Below are positions 5,402 to 9,137 of a stretch of 9,137 bases of DNA, piece by piece. The translations under genes were made by a program, and so were the position numbers. Each line of letters begins with the position of its first letter. Position 1 is the stretch's first letter. The notes beneath the pieces are model-generated. The model was not told where the DNA came from and searched no databases. It worked only from the letters and a program-made list of their open reading frames with translations. Source of the stretch: Gammaproteobacteria bacterium (GTDB taxonomy: Bacteria > Pseudomonadota > Gammaproteobacteria > DSM-19610); the NCBI GenBank assembly GCA_011371465.1, contig DRQL01000334.1, positions 1-9,137 on the forward strand. Reading direction: 5' to 3'.

Positions 5402-6811
5402 TTAGCCACTGCCCAGGGTGAAAAAAAACGTGGCGCCCTGCCCGGTTTTACCCTCGGCGCGGATGGAGCCGCCGTGCCGGTAGATAATCCGCTGCACCGT
5501 GGACAGGCCGATACCGGTACCGGGGAAATCCCTTTCGTGGTGCAGCCTCTGGAAGGGAATAAACAGCTTGTCCACGTATTCCATGTCGAAGCCGGCGCCG
5601 TTGTCTTCTACCAGGTAGACGGTTTCGCCATTCTCTTCCCGGCAATGGAAGCGTATGCGGGCGTCGGGTGTCCTGGCGGTAAATTTCCAGGCGTTGCCAA
5701 CCAGGTTGGCCAGGGCATCCCGTATCAGGTGAGGGTCCCCCTGTACCATCATGGCAGGCCGGACCTGAACATCGACCTTGCGCGAGGGGTCTTCAGCGCG
5801 CAACTCTTTGACCACTTCGTTGCAGACGTGGCTGATGTCGAACGATACGCGGCTGATTTCCGCCCGGTTGACACGCGAAAGGGTGAGCAGGTCGTCGATG
5901 AGCTCGGCCATCTTCAGTGCGCTGTTGCGGATGCGGTCCAGGTAGTCCCTGGCCTGTCTGTCCAGTTGTTCCCCGTAATCGTCCGCCAGTATCTGGGCGA
6001 AGCCGTTCACGCTGCGCAAGGGGGCGCGCAGGTCGTGGGAAATGGCATAGGCAAACGATTCGTACTCGCGGTTGGCATCCTCCAGCTCGCGGGTGCGCTC
6101 CAGGACACGTTGTTCCAGGCTGGAGTTGGCACGTGCCAGCCGGCGGCGTTCCTCGGCGATTACCTCGGCCATGGTGTCGAACGCGGTGCCGACCTGGCCG
6201 ACTTCGTCACTTTCCCGCAGCCGGGTACGCACCGAATAGTCGCCCTGGGCTACCTGGTTGGCGGCCTGCACGACTTTCTGCAGGCGGTAGGTCAGCAGGT
6301 AACCGAAACCCAGGCCGAAGATGGCGATCAGGCCCATGCCGACGGCTGCGATGGCTATGCCCCGGTTGCGAATTTCCTGGAAGCTGTCCAGCTGGGCCTG
6401 GCGGGAGAACTGCACGCTCAACGCACCCAGCGGTCCGGCGGCGTTTTCAATCCGGCTGGTACGCCAGTGGGTGGCCCCGCCGTCCACGGGTTCCGGTACG
6501 CGTTCACCCAGTTCACTGAGTGAGCTGCTCGCCACGACGATACCGCGATCATCCACCAGTCTGGCCCGCAGTATGCCGGGGTTGTCCGGCAGGGATTCGA
6601 TATAACCCTGGACGCGATCGTAGTCTTCGTTGAGCAGCGCAACACGGCTGATATCGCTGACAATACCCAGGGTGACCTGCTCGGCTGCGCCGATCTGCTT
6701 CTCGGCGTTTTCCAGGGAATGTCCCAGCGTATCCCACAGTACAACGGTCATCATGACCGTTTCCAGCAGGAAGATAACGATGGCAATCTTGTACTTTAGC
6801 GACAGGTTCAT
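5402..6811 (-). CDS. Membrane-bound HAMP sensor histidine kinase
   Basis: The 469-residue protein would autophosphorylate on His and pass phosphate to a response regulator. Order of parts: membrane span 1 (about 8-26), an extracytoplasmic region of about 120 residues (27-148), span 2 (about 151-175), HAMP (176-216), coiled coil (217-255), HisKA with SHDLRAPLRSV (His259), and a HATPase domain with NLVGNAWKFT (N-box, 369-378), DNGAGFD (403-409, G1), FIPFQRL (417-423, F) and GTGIGL (431-436, G2). All catalytic boxes are intact. The C-terminus resembles bacteriophytochrome-type kinases (AYAISHDLRAPLRSV, FQRLH, GTGIGLSTVQRII). The start is the ATG at 6811; the open frame runs further upstream but that part overlaps the preceding gene in another frame and has no protein-like features. 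The ribosome site is weak. A PhnD-like binding protein gene precedes it by 79 nt and could supply the ligand for the extracytoplasmic region. No response regulator is in the window. A run of eight T lies near the 3' end (FFF). Confidence 0.92.
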   Translation of the reverse strand: MNLSLKYKIAIVIFLLETVMMTVVLWDTLGHSLENAEKQIGAAEQVTLGIVSDISRVALLNEDYDRVQGYIESLPDNPGILRARLVDDRGIVVASSSLSELGERVPEPVDGGATHWRTSRIENAAGPLGALSVQFSRQAQLDSFQEIRNRGIAIAAVGMGLIAIFGLGFGYLLTYRLQKVVQAANQVAQGDYSVRTRLRESDEVGQVGTAFDTMAEVIAEERRRLARANSSLEQRVLERTRELEDANREYESFAYAISHDLRAPLRSVNGFAQILADDYGEQLDRQARDYLDRIRNSALKMAELIDDLLTLSRVNRAEISRVSFDISHVCNEVVKELRAEDPSRKVDVQVRPAMMVQGDPHLIRDALANLVGNAWKFTARTPDARIRFHCREENGETVYLVEDNGAGFDMEYVDKLFIPFQRLHHERDFPGTGIGLSTVQRIIYRHGGSIRAEGKTGQGATFFFTLGSG

Positions 6812-6831
6812 CGACGGTATGGGTCCGGATC

Positions 6832-6857
6832 GTTGCCGGTGGTTGTGGCCGGGCAAC
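6832..6857 (-). other. Hairpin in the spacer between the binding-protein and kinase genes
   Basis: GTTGCC at 6832-6837 pairs with GGCAAC at 6852-6857; two further GG/CC pairs can form after a one-base bulge. It lies within the 79-nt spacer of the presumed bicistronic transcript and ends 20 bases before the kinase ATG. There is no U-tract, so it may be an mRNA processing or stability element separating expression of the two genes, or have no role. Confidence 0.3.
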
Positions 6858-6890
6858 AGGGGAGTGGCAGTTGCATCGACCGTTCCCGTG

Positions 6891-7781
6891 CTACCGGGTC
6901 GTATCCCGCGGGTGTGCCAGGATCTTCCTGACCGGGTCATAGTCCCGGTCGCTGCTGTCGATGAAGCCGGGCATCTTGATGCTGTCGAGCAACCGGCGGC
7001 CGACTGCATCTGACGACCACAGGCCGATGCGTTTCTGCAGGGCCTTGCGGATTCGCTCCGGCACGCGTTGGTGTACCGCGTAGGTCGAGCCGGGAACCGA
7101 CGCGCTCTCCGCCAGCTGCCTGAAGTGTACACCGCTCCGGTCCTGGAATATGAACAGCGGTGATGCAGCGGTGATGCAGGCTGCTGCCTTGTGGATCATG
7201 ATCTGGCGCAGGCAGGCCGCGTGGCTGCGCTGGTGGTCTATGCGGACCTGTTTGCCCGGTTCCAGGTGGTGATCGAGCAGGGTCTGCCTGCCGAGCAGGC
7301 TGACAGCGGCCTGTTCGGGTGGTGCTGCAAGGATCCGGCCGTCCAGGTCGCCGAGGTCGGCAAGGTCGCTGTCCTGCAGTGTCACGAACAGGGCGGAGAG
7401 CGCGCGGCTGGGGCGGGATATGGACCGGTAGCCGTGCGGGGCGGCCGTTTCCGCGTAGGCAAACGGCTGGATGAAAATCAGGTCGAACACTTCTTCGCGC
7501 AAGCCCTCCCGGAAGGCTGCAAACGTCGGTCGGGTACGCAGCTGTACGGGATGGCCGATCGCCTGTGACAGGTCCGCGGCTACCGGTGCATAGAGTTGTT
7601 CCAGGCGCGCCGGGGGCAGGTAGGGGAATACCCCGAACAGGATCGGTCGGGCGTCGTCTGCGCTCAGTGCGAAAGCGGAGACCGACAGTATTCCCGCGAG
7701 CAGGCGGCGGCGTAGCCGGCCGCGGTATCCGGCGCGGTGCCGGGTCGGGGTGTGGTCCTTGCGATGACGTGAGGGCTGCAT
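6891..7781 (-). CDS. PhnD-like periplasmic substrate-binding protein (phosphate/phosphonate type)
   Basis: The 296-residue protein belongs to the PhnD/SsuA-like periplasmic binding superfamily. Residues 1-26 are a long basic n-region with a run of three Arg (24-26), followed by a hydrophobic core LLAGILSVSAFALS and likely cleavage after Ala41. The RRRLL sequence leaves Tat export possible beside Sec. The mature part starts with ILFGVFPYLPPARLEQLYAPVAADL (47-71), then the typical F-x-A-F (87-90), VFDLIFIQPFAYAE (98-111) and HAACLRQIMIHKAAACITA (187-205), where family members have the second-lobe hinge. The specific ligand cannot be told. No permease or ATPase gene accompanies it; the next gene is a histidine kinase, which suggests ligand sensing rather than uptake. 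The ATG lies 27 nt behind the glgB stop, so it may share that transcript. An 11-bp tandem duplication lies in the gene. No alternative start is visible before the signal peptide. Confidence 0.88.
   Translation of the reverse strand: MQPSRHRKDHTPTRHRAGYRGRLRRRLLAGILSVSAFALSADDARPILFGVFPYLPPARLEQLYAPVAADLSQAIGHPVQLRTRPTFAAFREGLREEVFDLIFIQPFAYAETAAPHGYRSISRPSRALSALFVTLQDSDLADLGDLDGRILAAPPEQAAVSLLGRQTLLDHHLEPGKQVRIDHQRSHAACLRQIMIHKAAACITAASPLFIFQDRSGVHFRQLAESASVPGSTYAVHQRVPERIRKALQKRIGLWSSDAVGRRLLDSIKMPGFIDSSDRDYDPVRKILAHPRDTTR
7156..7177. repeat. Perfect 11-bp tandem duplication inside the binding-protein gene
   Basis: AGCGGTGATGC occurs twice back to back (7156-7166 and 7167-7177). On the coding strand it falls in the stretch for CITAASPLF. 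Eleven is not a multiple of three, so gain or loss of one unit would shift the frame; in the present state the frame is intact. Confidence 0.8.
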
Positions 7782-7808
7782 TCAGGTATAGCCCGGTATC
7801 ATCGACTG

Positions 7809-9137
7809 TCAGGTTCTGATGATGATCAGCCCTGCCAGTGGTGGCAGGTCGATGACGATCGAGTGTGGCTGGTTCATCCAGGGAACCGACTCGCTGCTGT
7901 GGAAACCTTCCACGTGCAGGTTGCTGCCGCTGTAAAGGCCGGCATCGGAATTCAGGGCCAGCCGGTATTCGCCCGCGGCAGGTACGCCCACCCGGTAGCC
8001 GGGTCGTGGCACCGGGGTGAAGTTCAGTACCACGATGGCGGTCTGTCCGCCACCCAGCCGGAAATAGCTCAGGATGGAGTTGTCGGCATCATTGCAATCC
8101 AGCCAGCGAAAACCCTGCGCCTCGAAGTCGTACTGGTGCAGCGCAGGTTCATTGCGGTACAGCTGGTTCAGGTCGTGCACCAGCTGTTTGAGGTTGGCGT
8201 GGCGCGGATCTTCCATCAGGTGCCAGTCCAGCGAGCTGTCCGCATCCCACTCGGCGTACTGGCCGAATTCATTACCCATGAACAGCAGTTTCTTGCCCGG
8301 GTACGTGAACATATAGGTATAGAGCAGGCGCAGGCTGGCAAAACGCTGCCAGGTATCGCCGCTCATCTTGTCCAGCATCGATCCCTTGCCGTGCACGACT
8401 TCATCGTGGGAAAAAGGCAGGACGAAATTTTCATTGAACGCGTACAGCAGGCCGAAGGTGAGCTGGTTGTGGTGGAACTTGCGGTGCACCGGTTCCTTGC
8501 TCATGTACAGCAGGGTGTCGTGCATCCAGCCCATGTTCCATTTCATGCTGAAACCCAGGCCGCCGCTGTCGACCGGGCGGGTAACCTGCGGCCAGGCGGT
8601 GGATTCCTCGGCGATGACCATGCTGCCCGGCTGTTCGGCGTGGGTGACCTCGTTCAGGTGGCGCAGGAAGTGGATGGCGTCCAGGTTTTCCCGGCCGCCG
8701 TATTCGTTCGGGATCCAGTCGCCCGGGTCGCGCGAATAGTCCAGGTACAGCATCGAGGCCACGGCATCGACGCGCAGCCCGTCGATGTGCATTTCCTCCA
8801 GCCAGAACATGGCGCTGGAGAGCAGGAAGTTGCGCACCTCGTTGCGGCCGTAGTTGAATATGAGCGTACCCCACTCGCGGTGTTCGCCGCGGCGCGGGTC
8901 CTCGTGTTCGTACAACGGTGTGCCGTCGAAGCGCGCCAGCGCGAAATCATCCTTGGGGAAGTGGCCGGGCGCCCAGTCGAGTATGACGCCAATGCCATTG
9001 CGATGACAGTGGTCCACGAAATAACGGAAGTCGTCCATATTGCCAAAGCGGCTGGTGGGCGCGAAGTACCCGGTGGTCTGGTAGCCCCAGGATGCATCGA
9101 GGGGGTGTTCGGTGACCGGCAGCAGTTCGATATGGGT
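7809..9137 (-). CDS. glgB: 1,4-alpha-glucan (glycogen) branching enzyme, 5' part outside the window
   Basis: The enzyme cuts alpha-1,4 glucan chains and rejoins them through alpha-1,6 bonds during glycogen synthesis (GH13, cytoplasmic). The visible 442 C-terminal residues start at the window edge with THIELLPVTEHPLDASWGYQ, followed by the conserved GYFAPTSRFG. Catalytic regions are all present: GLRVDAVASML with the nucleophile Asp124, MVIAEEST with the acid/base Glu177, and LPFSHDEVVHGKGSM with Asp245 (numbering of the visible part; equivalents of Asp405, Glu458 and Asp526 in E. coli GlgB). The C-terminal beta domain ends PPLAGLIIIRT. Full-length enzymes are usually about 630-750 residues, so roughly 200-300 N-terminal residues, including the CBM48 domain, lie outside. 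The internal Met at 9038 is not the start. The PhnD-like gene begins 27 nt downstream without a terminator between them, which suggests read-through. Confidence 0.97.
   Translation of the reverse strand, partial: THIELLPVTEHPLDASWGYQTTGYFAPTSRFGNMDDFRYFVDHCHRNGIGVILDWAPGHFPKDDFALARFDGTPLYEHEDPRRGEHREWGTLIFNYGRNEVRNFLLSSAMFWLEEMHIDGLRVDAVASMLYLDYSRDPGDWIPNEYGGRENLDAIHFLRHLNEVTHAEQPGSMVIAEESTAWPQVTRPVDSGGLGFSMKWNMGWMHDTLLYMSKEPVHRKFHHNQLTFGLLYAFNENFVLPFSHDEVVHGKGSMLDKMSGDTWQRFASLRLLYTYMFTYPGKKLLFMGNEFGQYAEWDADSSLDWHLMEDPRHANLKQLVHDLNQLYRNEPALHQYDFEAQGFRWLDCNDADNSILSYFRLGGGQTAIVVLNFTPVPRPGYRVGVPAAGEYRLALNSDAGLYSGSNLHVEGFHSSESVPWMNQPHSIVIDLPPLAGLIIIRT

Noticed and set aside
5315..6523. Open frame of 402 codons on the plus strand opposite the histidine kinase
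   Set aside because: It is the mirror of the kinase gene, which has every catalytic box; a TTGACT near 5319 has no matching -10 and does not support transcription of this frame.
6812..7132. Upstream 107-codon extension of the kinase frame
   Set aside because: It overlaps the PhnD-like gene in another frame, is rich in Arg/Ser/Thr without structure, and the natural membrane-span N-terminus MNLSLKYK begins at 6811.
1..9137. CRISPR arrays, tRNA/rRNA genes, insertion sequences, phage or plasmid genes
   Set aside because: No spaced direct repeats, cloverleaf-like stretches, transposase motifs or terminal inverted repeats were seen; nearly all of the window is occupied by ordinary chromosomal genes.

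Overview
The window is GC-rich bacterial DNA, most likely from a gammaproteobacterium of the Chromatiales/Ectothiorhodospiraceae type or a relative. This placement rests on gene content: the tail of a polar-flagellum chemotaxis operon (cheW, then a DUF2802 gene), a second FliK-like protein with a stand-alone FlhB C-terminal domain, a GYF_2-like/pentapeptide membrane protein, an AMMECR1/MEMO pair, a PhnD-like binding protein next to a histidine kinase, and glgB. There are no tRNA or rRNA genes, insertion sequences, CRISPR arrays or phage genes. It looks like ordinary chromosome.

Layout. (1) Positions 1-1071, plus strand: the 3' part of cheW, a small basic proline-rich ORF (60 aa), and a DUF2802 coiled-coil protein, closely spaced as one operon. 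(2) Positions 1107-2848, minus strand, convergent with (1): fliK-like then flhX-like (FlhB C-terminal domain), coupled by an ATGA overlap. A GC-rich perfect hairpin sits between the two converging units. (3) Positions 2849-2960: a 112-nt divergent promoter region with a sigma-54-like -24/-12 element facing right and a weaker, overlapping sigma-28-like arrangement facing left. (4) Positions 2961-3863, plus strand: a membrane protein with a cytoplasmic GYF_2-like domain, one membrane span and exactly 19 uninterrupted pentapeptide repeats. (5) Positions 3918-5286, minus strand: an overlapping MEMO1-like/AMMECR1-like pair (AmmeMemoRadiSam proteins B and A). No radical SAM partner is in view. (6) Positions 5402-9137, minus strand: glgB (5' part outside the window), a PhnD-like periplasmic binding protein 27 nt behind it, then a HAMP histidine kinase.

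How the genes work together. The left third serves flagellar motility and chemotaxis: CheW couples receptors to CheA, and the FliK/FlhX pair belongs to hook-length and export-specificity control. On the right, the binding protein and kinase probably form a ligand-sensing pair, since no ABC permease or ATPase lies with them. glgB makes the branches of glycogen. The AMMECR1/MEMO pair has no established bacterial function.

The best leads for new biology are the GYF_2-TM-pentapeptide protein with its sigma-54-like promoter beside flagellar genes, the PhnD-like/kinase pair behind glgB, and the AMMECR1/MEMO pair without its radical SAM partner. All assignments come from reading the sequence; no database search was run.
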